Shown: positions 47,804 to 57,585, counted from the stretch's first letter. The stretch is 64,000 nt of DNA from Candidatus Leptofilum proximum (GCA_016710325.1 JADJXK010000002.1:2046001-2110000); one strand, 5' to 3'. Notes: a model not told the origin generated them from the letters alone. Program-made: numbers and translations.

Positions 47804-50713
47804 CTACTGCACCACCATTCTAGCAACTTTCAACACGTCTCTGGCGACTTTTACGAGGTCAGACACGGCTGAACTGGGCATGACCGGCCGCAGAATGGGA
47901 TAGATTTTCTGATGCACATTTTGTTCAAGGCGTTCATTGTGTGTCCAGCCAGAATGTTGTTTTAAAAGAGTGGTGACAGCAACGGCCGTTTCCTCCGGTT
48001 TCTCCACGCCCTGACTTTTGAGTACAAAATAGAGTGCATAGGCTTCCTCCTCAAGGGGCGACTTCTCTTTTTCCTCACGAGCCTGGACAATTTGATCATT
48101 TTTACCGATCAGTTTCTCCAGCGCCACCTCAGCACTTATCTGCCGCTCTTTAAGCTGATTGATAATCTCCTCTACCTCCTGCCCGATGGAGAGCAGATAG
48201 AGCTGCGTATCCTGATTTTCCTCTACGTATGTCTGGATGCTTCTTTCCAGATTCATGACCTTCACGCGGTCACTGACGTTATCCGCCTCAATGACTTTGG
48301 CCAGGTTCTTGTCTACCGGATACAAAGGCAGCGCCTCAATGGTGCCGTACACTTCTACATTTTCCCGAATCAGGGAGTCGGTTTTCTCCAAAATCTGGTA
48401 CTCTATCCGCCTTCTCTCCCCTTCTGGATTGAACTGGTTGTAAACCACCCTGTAGACCTGAGCAATCAGGGCGTAATCATCCAGGTATTCGTACAAGAAG
48501 GCGTCAGGGGACAAAACTTCGTAGGCATTTTGCAGGGACTTGAATTTGGCGGTGAAATCATCCCTGACCTCCTGGTCATCGGCAAAGAACTCAATAATAC
48601 GGCCGCTTCTTCCCGGATCATCACTCAGATCAATCGCGGCCAGCAGCCGCTGCACCGATTCAAAAAGAGCGGCGAAGTGCTTTTTCAGCTCATCAAGGTT
48701 AATCAGTCCGGTGGCCACCGTTTCCGTGTCGAAAGAGAGGGCTCTTTGCAGGTTTTCAAAGATGCCTACGTAGTCAATGATTAATCCAGAGGATTTTTCA
48801 GGATACGGCCGATTCACTCTGGCAATTGCTTGCAGCAGCGTGTGATCTTTCAGCGGCTTGTCCAGATACATGGCATACAGAACCGGCGCATCGTAGCCGG
48901 TGAGGAGCTTTTCCGTCACGATCAGGATACGGGGGTCCTGATCTTTTTTGCGGAATATCTTTCGTATCCGCTTTTCTTCATCCTTATCTAGATGATGTTC
49001 ACTTAGCAAATCATTGTCTTTGTGGGTAGCTGTATAAACGACCCGGCTCCATTCGGGCGGCAGATGTTTATCCAGTTCTTTTTTGTAAAGGGCACACCCT
49101 TCCCTGTCTATAGCCACCAGAAACGCTTTAAACCCGAGCGGCAGGACGTTTTGCTGATAATGACGAGTGACATGTTCTGCAATCTTTGCTACTCTTTCCG
49201 GTGACTTCATGACAGCATTGAGCTTATCTGCTTTGCGCAGAATGGCGTTCACTGCATCGATACTGGCTGCGCCTTCTCTTTCTACAATCTCGTTAAATTC
49301 TTCTTCCAGCGTCTGCCTGTCAACCCGCATGTCAACCGGTGCCAGGGTGTAATACAGCGGCACGGTTGTTTTATCTTCAATTGATTCATCAATTCCGTAT
49401 TTGTCCTGATAGCCGTAGGGCTTATCCACCTTGCCAAAGGTTTCAAACGTCCCCCGACCAATCTTGCCTTTATCAATCGGTGTGCCGGTGAAGCCAAAGT
49501 AGAAGGCATTGGGCATAGCTGCCCGCATGTAGGTGCCTAAATCCCCTTCTTGCGAGCGGTGGGCTTCGTCGGTTAAGACAACAATGTTCTCTCTGATGAG
49601 AATATCTTTGGGCATTCTGTCAAACTTGTGAATCAGGGTGACAATTAGTCCCCGGTAGCCGCTTTTTAAAAGTTCACGTAAATGCTTTTTATTTTTTGCC
49701 TGCTCCACGGCGGGAAAGCCAAACGCCTCCAGATTCTGCACCATTTGAGATTCCAGTTCCAGGCGATCAACGATAATGAGAATAGTGGGATTCTTTTGCA
49801 GAGCTGACAGTTCCCGGCGCAGAACATGCGCAGCCACGATCATGGTCAGGGTTTTGCCGGAGCCTTGTGTGTGCCAGTGAAGACCTGTTCTGGCATCATT
49901 GTCGTTGGCTATGACTCGCTCCAGAATCTTGCGGACAGAGCGCATCTGGTGCGGTCGCAAAATGAACTTCTTGATCTGGTCATCTTCTCTGAAAAAGATG
50001 GTGTAGTCCCTGATGAGATTTAAAATCTGCTGAGGATCAAAAAAAGTCTGGCATAGATTCTCAAGGCCGTAGTTTTTGCCATCTACTTTCCAGGTATTGA
50101 GGGCTTTGGGGTCTTTATTCCACGTTGGTCCGTAGTTGATACCCTTGGCGGCCGCCACCATGATGGGTGGAAATTTGACGAAATCCGGGATTTTTTCGGT
50201 GTAGGTGAGCTGCACCTGCTCAAAGGCCTGAATATCCGCGCCGGACACGGTAGGGCTTTTGTTTTCAATCAGGACGATGGGCAGACCGTTTATCCAGAGA
50301 AACATATCCAGCCGTCGCCGGTCGTAACCAGCTGCCCACAACTCCTGGGTAAACTGCAATTTGTTGCTGCCTGGCTGATCGTAATCAATGAGGATGAGAT
50401 TCTTTTCTCGTTTTTCTTGGCGGTCGTAAACGGTCCAGCGGTTACGCAGTGCGTTCACGTAATCTTCGTTTCCCCGTAGATCAGACTGCACAAGCGAAAG
50501 CCGCCTGATGATTTCGCCTACATTCTGTTCTGTAACCAGACCTGGATTGAGTTTAATGAGCTGATCGCGCAGAACGCCAGGTAGAAATGGCTGCTTTTCG
50601 TCCCGACCGCGCATTTCCACCACGTCAAGTGGCGGTAGATACGTCCACCCAATTCCCCGCAGGTAGTGGATCAGGGCGTCTTGTACATCTTTCTGTTCGG
50701 TGATGCGTGTCAT
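47804..50713 (-). CDS. hsdR: Type I restriction enzyme subunit R
   Basis: A 969-aa HsdR of usual length. The N-terminal nuclease domain has PIVLIENKSPT, the PD-(D/E)XK E-x-K pair; then the translocase motifs HTQGSGKTLTMI (Walker A), LTDEAHRSQEGDLG (DEAH-type) and FYFGFTGTPI. HsdR pulls DNA through the complex and cleaves it away from the recognition site. It requires HsdM and HsdS; hsdS here is disrupted, so the complex may be inactive. Confidence 0.95.
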   Translation of the reverse strand: MTRITEQKDVQDALIHYLRGIGWTYLPPLDVVEMRGRDEKQPFLPGVLRDQLIKLNPGLVTEQNVGEIIRRLSLVQSDLRGNEDYVNALRNRWTVYDRQEKREKNLILIDYDQPGSNKLQFTQELWAAGYDRRRLDMFLWINGLPIVLIENKSPTVSGADIQAFEQVQLTYTEKIPDFVKFPPIMVAAAKGINYGPTWNKDPKALNTWKVDGKNYGLENLCQTFFDPQQILNLIRDYTIFFREDDQIKKFILRPHQMRSVRKILERVIANDNDARTGLHWHTQGSGKTLTMIVAAHVLRRELSALQKNPTILIIVDRLELESQMVQNLEAFGFPAVEQAKNKKHLRELLKSGYRGLIVTLIHKFDRMPKDILIRENIVVLTDEAHRSQEGDLGTYMRAAMPNAFYFGFTGTPIDKGKIGRGTFETFGKVDKPYGYQDKYGIDESIEDKTTVPLYYTLAPVDMRVDRQTLEEEFNEIVEREGAASIDAVNAILRKADKLNAVMKSPERVAKIAEHVTRHYQQNVLPLGFKAFLVAIDREGCALYKKELDKHLPPEWSRVVYTATHKDNDLLSEHHLDKDEEKRIRKIFRKKDQDPRILIVTEKLLTGYDAPVLYAMYLDKPLKDHTLLQAIARVNRPYPEKSSGLIIDYVGIFENLQRALSFDTETVATGLINLDELKKHFAALFESVQRLLAAIDLSDDPGRSGRIIEFFADDQEVRDDFTAKFKSLQNAYEVLSPDAFLYEYLDDYALIAQVYRVVYNQFNPEGERRRIEYQILEKTDSLIRENVEVYGTIEALPLYPVDKNLAKVIEADNVSDRVKVMNLERSIQTYVEENQDTQLYLLSIGQEVEEIINQLKERQISAEVALEKLIGKNDQIVQAREEKEKSPLEEEAYALYFVLKSQGVEKPEETAVAVTTLLKQHSGWTHNERLEQNVHQKIYPILRPVMPSSAVSDLVKVARDVLKVARMVVQ

Positions 50714-50792
50714 AGTGATTTTAAAAACTCCTGAACGCGGCGACTGAAATCTCCATGTTAACAGGCTTTATCTACCGGTTGACCCTATTGTA

Positions 50793-51590
50793 CTAAACCG
50801 GATCGGCATTCTCATTCTCTAAATAGGCAAAGTAGGTTTCGATCAGCAGTCGAGCAATTGATCGGGCTTCATTTAATTCAGCCTCGGTAGCATCTCGTAA
50901 GTGATCTGAATGTGACCCTCTATGGCGACCTTGCTTTAAAGGTTCCGTATTTGCCAAGCTACCAAGCCGATTCCAAGTGGGTTCACTAATCCCAAGTCTC
51001 CGGAGAGTAGTTGTTTTACCACCCAGCTTTTTTGCCAGTGCGTCTCGTATTTCGTACAAGTGAACCAGTTCGTTGTCCGGATCATTGACTGCTGAATTGT
51101 AACTGTTCAACATAGAGGCAGCTGTCATATCGTTATCACGATACTTTTCAGCAAGATCGGCAAGCTGATTTTTCTTTTCAATCCTTTCCCTTTTGGTGTC
51201 GCTGATTACGTTTCCATCTTTATCTCTGGCTATGAAGTCTACCGGGTTCACAGTAAATTTAATGTTCACAGGGTTCACAAAGACGGTAACATCCCGACGG
51301 CCGTCCGGGTGTAAACGAGACAGTGAAGGTTTGGAAAGATCATACGGTTTGTGACTAAACATCTGCACTCCCAGAAACCGGGCGTTCAGTGCGTTGTGTA
51401 ATTCATCCCTCATGGCCGGATTGCCATCATAAACTTGGGGAGCTATTTTTGCTTCTACCTTACCACCGCCAATCACCATTTCATACTCTTTTCGATGGAT
51501 TCGTATTTCATCCTCAAAGTAATCAGCAGGTGTAAATGTCCACTCCAGAACGACGATTGTTTCTTCGAGTTGTGTAGTAGCTTTATTCAT
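50793..51590 (-). CDS. RM-associated protein with possible HEPN domain
   Basis: A 265-aa protein starting at ATG 51590, which overlaps the hsdS stop (ATGAATAA); the frame is open to 51617. The N-terminal half is beta-rich and unrecognised. The C-terminal 90 residues are helical with an RHRGSH motif (R-x4-H, about residues 222-227) that fits the catalytic pattern of HEPN RNases, followed by a long helix to the end. HEPN is an inference from that motif and the helical context alone. It sits between hsdS and hsdR in the operon. Confidence 0.45.
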   Translation of the reverse strand: MNKATTQLEETIVVLEWTFTPADYFEDEIRIHRKEYEMVIGGGKVEAKIAPQVYDGNPAMRDELHNALNARFLGVQMFSHKPYDLSKPSLSRLHPDGRRDVTVFVNPVNIKFTVNPVDFIARDKDGNVISDTKRERIEKKNQLADLAEKYRDNDMTAASMLNSYNSAVNDPDNELVHLYEIRDALAKKLGGKTTTLRRLGISEPTWNRLGSLANTEPLKQGRHRGSHSDHLRDATEAELNEARSIARLLIETYFAYLENENADPV

Positions 51591-52328
51591 TTTCCTTGAG
51601 TTCCATATCGCTAACACGAATTTGACCAGTCATTAACTGATGGAGCACAGATTTAAAAAGTATCTCAAGAGCGTGTTTTTTCTTTTGCTCCGTACTAACT
51701 TTATGATCTATGGATTGAAGGATACTGGAAATTTTCCTTTGTTCCTTAAGAGGTGGAACAGGAACTTTGATTAAGCTGATAATCTTTGCACTTAAATTTT
51801 TCTGATTGGCACCGTGACCAAAATTCCGAATACGATCATAAGCGAATGAAAAGTACCAGTACAAGTAACTAACCATCAGATGTTCGTCAGGGAAAATTGC
51901 AGCACAAGCTTGGTTTGTGGCAGCTTCAACGTCTAATATGCCTACTCTTCCACGAGTTATCCCTTGCCCGTACATAGCCACAAGTAAAGTTCCTGGTGGA
52001 AACAATTTGGCTGAAGAGTTCTTCAAACCTCTTTTTGTTATATATTCCTCAGTCCTTTTAATTTTTTGATAGTTTATCTCTCCGGTCTTGACCCAAGGAA
52101 TTGAACCATTCCAATATTCTGGTTTCTTCCGGCTTGGTGTTCCACCAGATGTAATGCGAACGTGTTTCTCCAAAGGTTCCATTTTCCAGTGCTCCGGTAC
52201 TTCCCCTATTTCTGTCTCTTTTGTCGGACACTCTTCCTCATATGGTCCATACGTAAAAAGCCTGTGCATAAGCGACCGTTTGAGTTCACGAGCTGCGTTT
52301 ATGATTCGCTCTTGAACATCAATTGCGG
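51583..52328 (-). pseudogene. hsdS: hsdS specificity subunit, C-terminal part
   Basis: The C-terminal target-recognition half of HsdS. After the central HSAIDVQERIINAARELKRS coil comes GEVPEHWKMEPLEKHVRITS, then a second recognition domain (VPVPPLKEQRKISSILQ at its end). It is separated from the N-terminal half by an IS3-type element (52332-53959). Removing the element and one copy of the AAT duplication restores the frame LQEATHSAIDVQERI, so the split is due only to the insertion. Confidence 0.85.
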
Positions 52329-52365
52329 AATGTGTCAATAGTTTTGGGACACTAAAACCGATAAA

Positions 52366-53457
52366 TTAGTGAGCAACCTCTCGCTCACCGGGCTGGTGGA
52401 CAAGTGGAAAACGCTCCGCCAGCTCCGCGTTTCCCACTTGACCACAGCCCCTACGACGATTACGCACCATCCTTCTCCAGCGGGGATTAATCCAGACGGC
52501 CGTTGGCAACTTCGGCGCAACGGGCTGCCCCTGCACAAAGCGCTCTGGATATTTCTCATAAGCGGCCGTCAACACCGCTTGTCGCTTGAGAGTCAGTTCA
52601 GCGGCCCGGCCATAATGAACTGTGGCCGGAGTCATCAAGCCCAGATTGGTATGTCGATGCTCATGGTTGTACCAGCGGAAGAACGGCCGAGCCCAGGTGC
52701 GGGCATGGTGCAAACCACCAAACCTGTCAGGATAATTCGGGCGGTATTTCATCGTTTTGAACTGCGCCTCGGAAAAGGGATTGTCATCGGAAGTGTAAGG
52801 TCGGGAATGACTCTTGCCCACCCCCAAGTCAGCCAGCAGCAGGGCCAACGTCTTGCTGGTCATGGAACTGCCCCGGTCAGCATGAAGAACCAACTGGTCT
52901 GGTTCAATGTCCTGTTTGGCGCAGCTATCAGCCACCAACTGTCTAGCCAATGATGCCAGTTCCCGTTGAGCGATCAGGTAGCCAACCACGTAGCGGCTGA
53001 AGATGTCAAGAATGGTGTACATGTAATAGTAGACATGGGGGACAGGGCCGCGCAGCTTGGTGATATCCCAGGACCACACCTGGTTGGGGGGCTGTGGCGA
53101 GGAGTTCCGGCTTTTTGTAGGCCGGATGCCGCTTCTGGTTACGCCGTTCCCCCACCTCAGCATTTTCCCGCAAGATGCGGTACATCGTGCTCACTGAGCA
53201 GAGATATTCCCCTTCATCCAGCAGCGTGCCATACACTTGGCGCGGCGAACTGTCGAGGAAGCGCTCACTGTTGAGCGTGGCCCGCACCGTCTCTCGTTCC
53301 GCCGCCGGCAGCGCCGTGGCGATGGGATCGCCGGCTTCGGCTCCTTAACCGGCTTCTCCTGCTGCTGCCGGTAATAGCTGCTGCGAGGGTAGGCCAAGGC
53401 CAGGCACGCTTCCTGGGTGCTGGTTTGTGCAGCCAATTCCGTCACTTGCTGCCTCAC
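52366..53457 (-). pseudogene. IS3-family orfB transposase, with two frameshifts
   Basis: The catalytic DDE transposase in three frames. The first (from 53457) carries MRQQVTELAAQTSTQEACLA; the second (53287-53006) carries VRATLNSERFLDSSPRQVYG; the third (from 53163) has the core VWSWDITKL (first Asp), QLVLHADRGSSM (second Asp) and NPFSEAQFKTMKYRP (Glu). One frame change lies near 53330 and another in the C6 run near 53085-53095. Each is repaired by one base. Confidence 0.8.
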
Positions 53458-53890
53458 GCTTCGTCCCCGCTCTCCTGTTCCAGGGTAATCCCCAGTAGCG
53501 CGGAGAGTTTTTTTGCGCCTCGATAATCAGCTCCGCCTTTTCTAATTGCCGAGTCAGTCGGGCATTTTCCCGCCTCAACCGACTGACCTCTTCGGCCTCA
53601 GCATTGCTTTTCGGCCCACGTTTGCGCGGTGCCAACCCCGCCAGTTGTCCTGCCTCTTGTTGCCGTCGCCAGGTTGTCAGGTGGGATGAATACAATCCTT
53701 CCCGACGCAGCAATCTGCCAATGCCCCCTGGTTGCTCCCGGCACTTTTCAGCTTCTTCCAACACCCACTGCTTGTAAACGGCCGTAAATGCTCGTCGTTT
53801 GGCTTTCTCTGTTCGTGGCAATACTTCTGGGTCGGGTCTGTTGGGGTCAACCCCGTTTTGCTTCGGTTTGTCTGCCTGTTTTTGTGTCAT
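53345..53890 (-). pseudogene. IS3-family orfA, out of frame at its end
   Basis: A HTH-leucine-zipper protein: KRRAFTAVYKQWVLEEAEKC then SRLRRENARLTRQLEKAELI. The last conserved residues LIIEAQK sit next to an A7 run (53509-53516 region). With eight A the frame would continue KKLSALLGITLEQES and stop normally just before the orfB start, so one A appears to be missing; alternatively the run is a programmed frameshift site. Confidence 0.75.
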
Positions 53891-53962
53891 GATGTTCCTC
53901 TTCGCCCTCGAATTCTACACTAAATTCGAGGCTTGGAGTGTCCCACCCTATATTGACACAAT

Positions 53963-54521
53963 GGGTTGCCTCTTGAAGGGTGTTTAGAACAGATGCAATT
54001 TGCTTCTGCTCCTTAAGTCGTGGCAGTGGAACAGTTATCTTTTCAAAATTAGTTTTATTTAGGATTGGAACCGTTGTTTTTCTGGCATACTTATTCAATC
54101 TGTCGCGAGAGTGATAAAGTAGATAGAATATGAAGTCTGCATCAACATGCGAGCTACATACGATGGCATTTATCTGTTGATTGGTAGCACTCTTTTCATC
54201 ACTTGTCATTCCAAGCTTGCCAACATTTCCGATGCAGCCAACAAGAACAGAATCTTTTGGCAAAATCCTGGCAACTTTTAAACCAGCCTTCGTTAACCAA
54301 TTATGTGCCGTACTAACATATTTACCATTATCCAGATCAGAGGGTGATATAAGCTTATAAGGTCCACCATAATACTCTGACTTCTTAGTACTAGGGGTTG
54401 AACCTGTAACGACTTTTCCGATGGAGCCTATTGAAACCACTTCCCAAGTCGACGGAATCGTACCAAACTCCGTTTCTTTATAGTCATTGGCTTTGCTTTG
54501 ATCGATGCTATTAGTTTTCAT
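53963..54521 (-). pseudogene. hsdS: hsdS specificity subunit, N-terminal part
   Basis: The N-terminal recognition half of HsdS: FGTIPSTWEVVSIGSIGKVV, a beta-rich target domain, and the closing helix PLPRLKEQKQIASVLNTLQEATH. Coding runs on into IS DNA to 53847. The start lies 11 bp inside the end of the DUF6602-like gene, consistent with an operon. Confidence 0.85.
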
Positions 54522-55251
54522 CTTTGTTTAGCCCAAAATATGCCCAGAGTTCAGCATGACCCCAAATTACTCGCTGCAATTCGAAATCAAGTGAAGCGAT
54601 AAATGCACCAAATGCCTCAGCTCCTTCGCAACTGTATCTTTCCAAGTTTTCACCACCGGCAACAAACAACGGAGGATCGACTTGTAAAGCTGCTCTGATC
54701 CAGAGGTTTTCATCAGCATTATTGTCTCGCATTTTTTGTTTCAGCTCGTCAAGAGAACCGAATCCTTTATACCCGACGACGTAGCCTGGTATTGTTTCGC
54801 TTAAATTTCTTGGTAAAACCACAACCCGCCGCTTTAGCTCTTTTAAAGCATAAATTTTCTTGCCTCTCTTTTTATTTGACGGTCTGTACTTCAACTGTTT
54901 TTCAAAGTCATCCCATTGCGTTTTGAGGTTTGATTTAACCTCTATTACTGCCCCGACTGTGTCTGCCAAGTAGATTCGTGGTGAATCATGGCCAAGTGTG
55001 AAACTAGGTGCAAATGGAAGCTCGATCACAATATCAAGCTGCCCAGTTTTACGCCCTGTTTTGTCAATAATTGCCCCCGAACCAAACCGAAACTGAGGGG
55101 GAAACATCTCCCGTAGAAAGTTAGCGGCAAAGATTTCTCGTTCCGTTCCTGTTATGATCGAATGGTCACTTTTTAACTCTTGACTGGCATCAAAGGCAGC
55201 TTTAAGTGTTTTCTGAATATGATTTAATCTATCGCGAATTAGCCTGTCCAT
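54511..55251 (-). CDS. DUF6602-like protein with PD-(D/E)XK-type core
   Basis: A 246-aa protein starting at ATG 55251, which overlaps the hsdM stop (TAATG); the frame is open to 55275. After a helical start, the segment GTEREIFAANFLREMFPP leads into GQLDIVIELPFAP and AVIEVKSNLK, the D...E-x-K arrangement of PD-(D/E)XK nuclease folds as in DUF6602 proteins. It lies between hsdM and hsdS, an unusual place for an extra nuclease-like gene, and may act with the type I enzyme or as a separate effector. Confidence 0.65.
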   Translation of the reverse strand: MDRLIRDRLNHIQKTLKAAFDASQELKSDHSIITGTEREIFAANFLREMFPPQFRFGSGAIIDKTGRKTGQLDIVIELPFAPSFTLGHDSPRIYLADTVGAVIEVKSNLKTQWDDFEKQLKYRPSNKKRGKKIYALKELKRRVVVLPRNLSETIPGYVVGYKGFGSLDELKQKMRDNNADENLWIRAALQVDPPLFVAGGENLERYSCEGAEAFGAFIASLDFELQRVIWGHAELWAYFGLNKDEN

Positions 55252-56825
55252 TATTTGGTTCCGTTTATCCGCCAATCGGCAAAGCCTAAAATTACCAATA
55301 CTTCATCCAGTTTCTTATCTACCTCTACCCTCTCCTCCTCTGCTTCTGCCAACAAAACCAAAACCTCCTCCACAGGAAGCGGCGGCTCTTCATCACTGTG
55401 GGACACATAGCGGCTGGGACTCAAATTATAATCATTCCTGGCAGCCTCTTCGCTGGCAACAACGGCGCTTATTCCCTCCTCTTCCTTCCATTCTTTGTAG
55501 ATTTTAAAAACCTGCCTGATATGCGCTTCTTGCATCTCGTTTTTGGGGCGACCCTTCACAAACAGCTTGCTGGCGTTAATGAGAAGAATCTCACCAGCAT
55601 TCGGCCGGTCCTTCCCTTTCCTGATAATCAAAATGATTCCAGGTGCCGAGGTGTTGTAAAACATGTTTTCAGGTAGCAGAATGACGCACTCAACTTCATC
55701 CTTTTCCACAAACTCGCGGCGTACATCCCTTTCTTTGTTGCTGCCCGTATTGCCGCTGCCACGGGATGCGGCACCGGTATCCAAAACTACAGCCATCTTG
55801 CCACCTGGCTTTAAACTGGCGTAAATATGCTGAATCCATCCCCAGTCTGCCGAACTTGACGGCGGTATACCGCGATTAAAGCGTTCGTAAGTGTCATTTT
55901 CGTAGGTACTGCTGGAAAACTTCTGGTTCCACATGGGATTGGCAGTACCCTTATCAAACTGCTTCAAACTGCCATCGGAATTCTGGAAAGCTGGACTTCT
56001 CATGGTGTTGCCTAGACGAATGTCTGCTTCCATGTCGTGGATAATGGCGTTCATGCGTGCCATCGCGTAACTGTCGGGGTTAATTTCCTGGCCGAAGAGC
56101 TGTAACGGCCGTTTGATATCGCGTCTTCTGATTTCGGTGATGTCTTTGCCTAGTTGTTCGGCCGTTTTTTCTTTGAGACGGCTCTCGGCTTTGATCAAAA
56201 GCCCGGCACTTCCACTTGTCGGATCATAAACTGATTCCCCTGGCTCCGGATCAAGAATGTAAGCCATCAAAAGAGCAACGGGTGAAGGCGTATAAAACTC
56301 TCCGGCGCTGCTGCCTGCACCCTCAGCAAATTTACGCAGCAGATATTCGTAGGCTTTGCCTAAAATGTCTGGCTCAACGTCCTCTATCCCCAACCTATAG
56401 CGACTCAAAACTTCAACCAGTTGGGCAAGCGTGGCATCATCTAGAACCCGCTGGCCGGATTCTGTGGCATTGAAATCTCTTCTGTCTATCACACCACGGA
56501 GTTCGGGATTCTCTTTGGCGATGGCAAGCATAGCATCGGTCAACCGCTGTCCCAGGTTTATTGGATTTTTCCGAACCTTGTCCCAGGTGTGTTCAGGTGG
56601 TAGATAAAAGCGAATCAGCTTCCGGTCTTCCTGTGCAAGCTGCCGGGCAAACGCCTCATCCCCATACTCTTTTGTCAGGCGGTCTATCTCATCCTGATAG
56701 ACATCACTCATGCGTTTGTAGAAGAGAAGTGGCAAAATGTAGTCTTTAAATTTCGGGGCGTCCAGAGGACCACGGATGGAGCAAGCAGCATCCCATAACC
56801 AGTTTTCAAGAGTGGAAGTATTCAT
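55251..56825 (-). CDS. hsdM: Type I DNA methyltransferase subunit M
   Basis: A 524-aa HsdM. The N-terminal helical domain precedes the SAM-binding motif I in VYDPTSGSAGLLI, and the catalytic region reads ANPMWNQKF, a variant of the usual NPPY/F seen in a subset of HsdM proteins. LLPENMFYNTSAPGIILI is also typical. It would methylate adenine using HsdS for specificity. First gene of the operon on the minus strand. Confidence 0.95.
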   Translation of the reverse strand: MNTSTLENWLWDAACSIRGPLDAPKFKDYILPLLFYKRMSDVYQDEIDRLTKEYGDEAFARQLAQEDRKLIRFYLPPEHTWDKVRKNPINLGQRLTDAMLAIAKENPELRGVIDRRDFNATESGQRVLDDATLAQLVEVLSRYRLGIEDVEPDILGKAYEYLLRKFAEGAGSSAGEFYTPSPVALLMAYILDPEPGESVYDPTSGSAGLLIKAESRLKEKTAEQLGKDITEIRRRDIKRPLQLFGQEINPDSYAMARMNAIIHDMEADIRLGNTMRSPAFQNSDGSLKQFDKGTANPMWNQKFSSSTYENDTYERFNRGIPPSSSADWGWIQHIYASLKPGGKMAVVLDTGAASRGSGNTGSNKERDVRREFVEKDEVECVILLPENMFYNTSAPGIILIIRKGKDRPNAGEILLINASKLFVKGRPKNEMQEAHIRQVFKIYKEWKEEEGISAVVASEEAARNDYNLSPSRYVSHSDEEPPLPVEEVLVLLAEAEEERVEVDKKLDEVLVILGFADWRINGTK

Positions 56826-56964
56826 AACGGAAAGTATAGCACAAGGGTTCGAGAAAAATAGCGTAAGCCAATCTTAGATTGGTCGTCACCAAGCGTTAAA
56901 AGAAAACCATTACTATCAACTTGATCTTACTTCTAAACGGCATAGCCGAAGCGAAGGCCACCCC

Positions 56965-57168
56965 TCAGACTACAGACTCGCCCTCATCACTTTTTCTTGG
57001 TGCACCATGTTTTCTCGGTATCTTTTTAAATGCCTCTAGCTCTTCTCGGGTAATCACCCACTGACGGCCAACTTTTTCCCCTAGTCGTCCCTCCTGGCAA
57101 TATTCCCGGACACGGTTTTCAGAAACGCCTAATTCTTCAGCTACTTCTTTGACTGAAAGTAATTCCAT
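56965..57168 (-). CDS. Excisionase-like HTH protein
   Basis: A 67-aa protein with the HTH_17 fold: LLSVKEVAEELGVSENRVRE then a QWVITREELEAF wing. It probably binds the operator at 57200-57238 between itself and the divergent gene at 57352. Confidence 0.75.
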   Translation of the reverse strand: MELLSVKEVAEELGVSENRVREYCQEGRLGEKVGRQWVITREELEAFKKIPRKHGAPRKSDEGESVV

Positions 57169-57199
57169 GCCGCAATTGTAACAATCTTGTTATGTTTAG

Positions 57200-57249
57200 A
57201 AATGATTTGTCATTAACACATTTGACACCAAATCATTTGTGGATACACT
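57200..57249 (+). promoter_or_regulatory. Promoter with overlapping inverted-repeat operator
   Basis: TTGACA (57222-57227), a 16-bp spacer and TACACT (57244-57249) form a promoter for the plus-strand gene. The inverted repeat AAATGATTT (57200-57208) and AAATCATTT (57230-57238) brackets the -35, a likely repressor site. A strong hairpin (TGCGCTCG arms, 57272-57301) follows in the leader. Confidence 0.55.
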
Positions 57250-57351
57250 CTTATATACTTGAAAAATAAAATGCGCTCGGAACATGACTTTCACGAGCGC
57301 ACTTGGGCCAATAGAGGACTCCCCTATCTGGTAAAAGAGGATGGCTAAAAA

Positions 57352-57585
57352 ATGACAAGCGAGAAAAACTCACGCTATTTTGTCTGGCGGTTTTCCAACA
57401 ACGATGATCCTGGCGATCAGCTCCAAAAAGGCATTCAGGAATACATCAAACGGTATCAGTCTAATCCTTCTCTGGTCCTTGTCCCACAAGGGTTAGAGTT
57501 ACTTCCCCCTATCGGTAACCTTGAAATCAGACAAGACGTTCTTGTCCTTCCATTTCGATACTATTTTCAAGTCGAAGATTCTTAA
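57352..57585 (+). CDS. Small hypothetical protein
   Basis: A 77-aa protein with no recognised domain. It has the only good promoter seen in its neighbourhood (57222-57249) and an AGAGGATGG site before the ATG. Convergent with the next gene. Function unknown. Confidence 0.5.
   Translation: MTSEKNSRYFVWRFSNNDDPGDQLQKGIQEYIKRYQSNPSLVLVPQGLELLPPIGNLEIRQDVLVLPFRYYFQVEDS

Larger units (their letters stand above)
52332..53959. mobile_element. IS3-family element inside hsdS
   Basis: A 1628-bp element with ends GTGTCAATAGTTTTGGGACA and, reversed at the right, GTGTCAATATAGGGTGGGAC. A 3-bp duplication AAT (52329-52331 and 53960-53962) flanks it, as usual for IS3. Genes run on the minus strand: orfA then orfB. 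Confidence 0.85.

Noticed and set aside
48092..48784. Plus-strand open frame of 230 codons inside hsdR
   Set aside because: It lies entirely antisense to a clear HsdR sequence and has no domain signal.
53006..53287. Separate gene in the middle of the IS3 element
   Set aside because: Its sequence is the middle of the transposase in another frame, so it is a piece of orfB rather than a gene.
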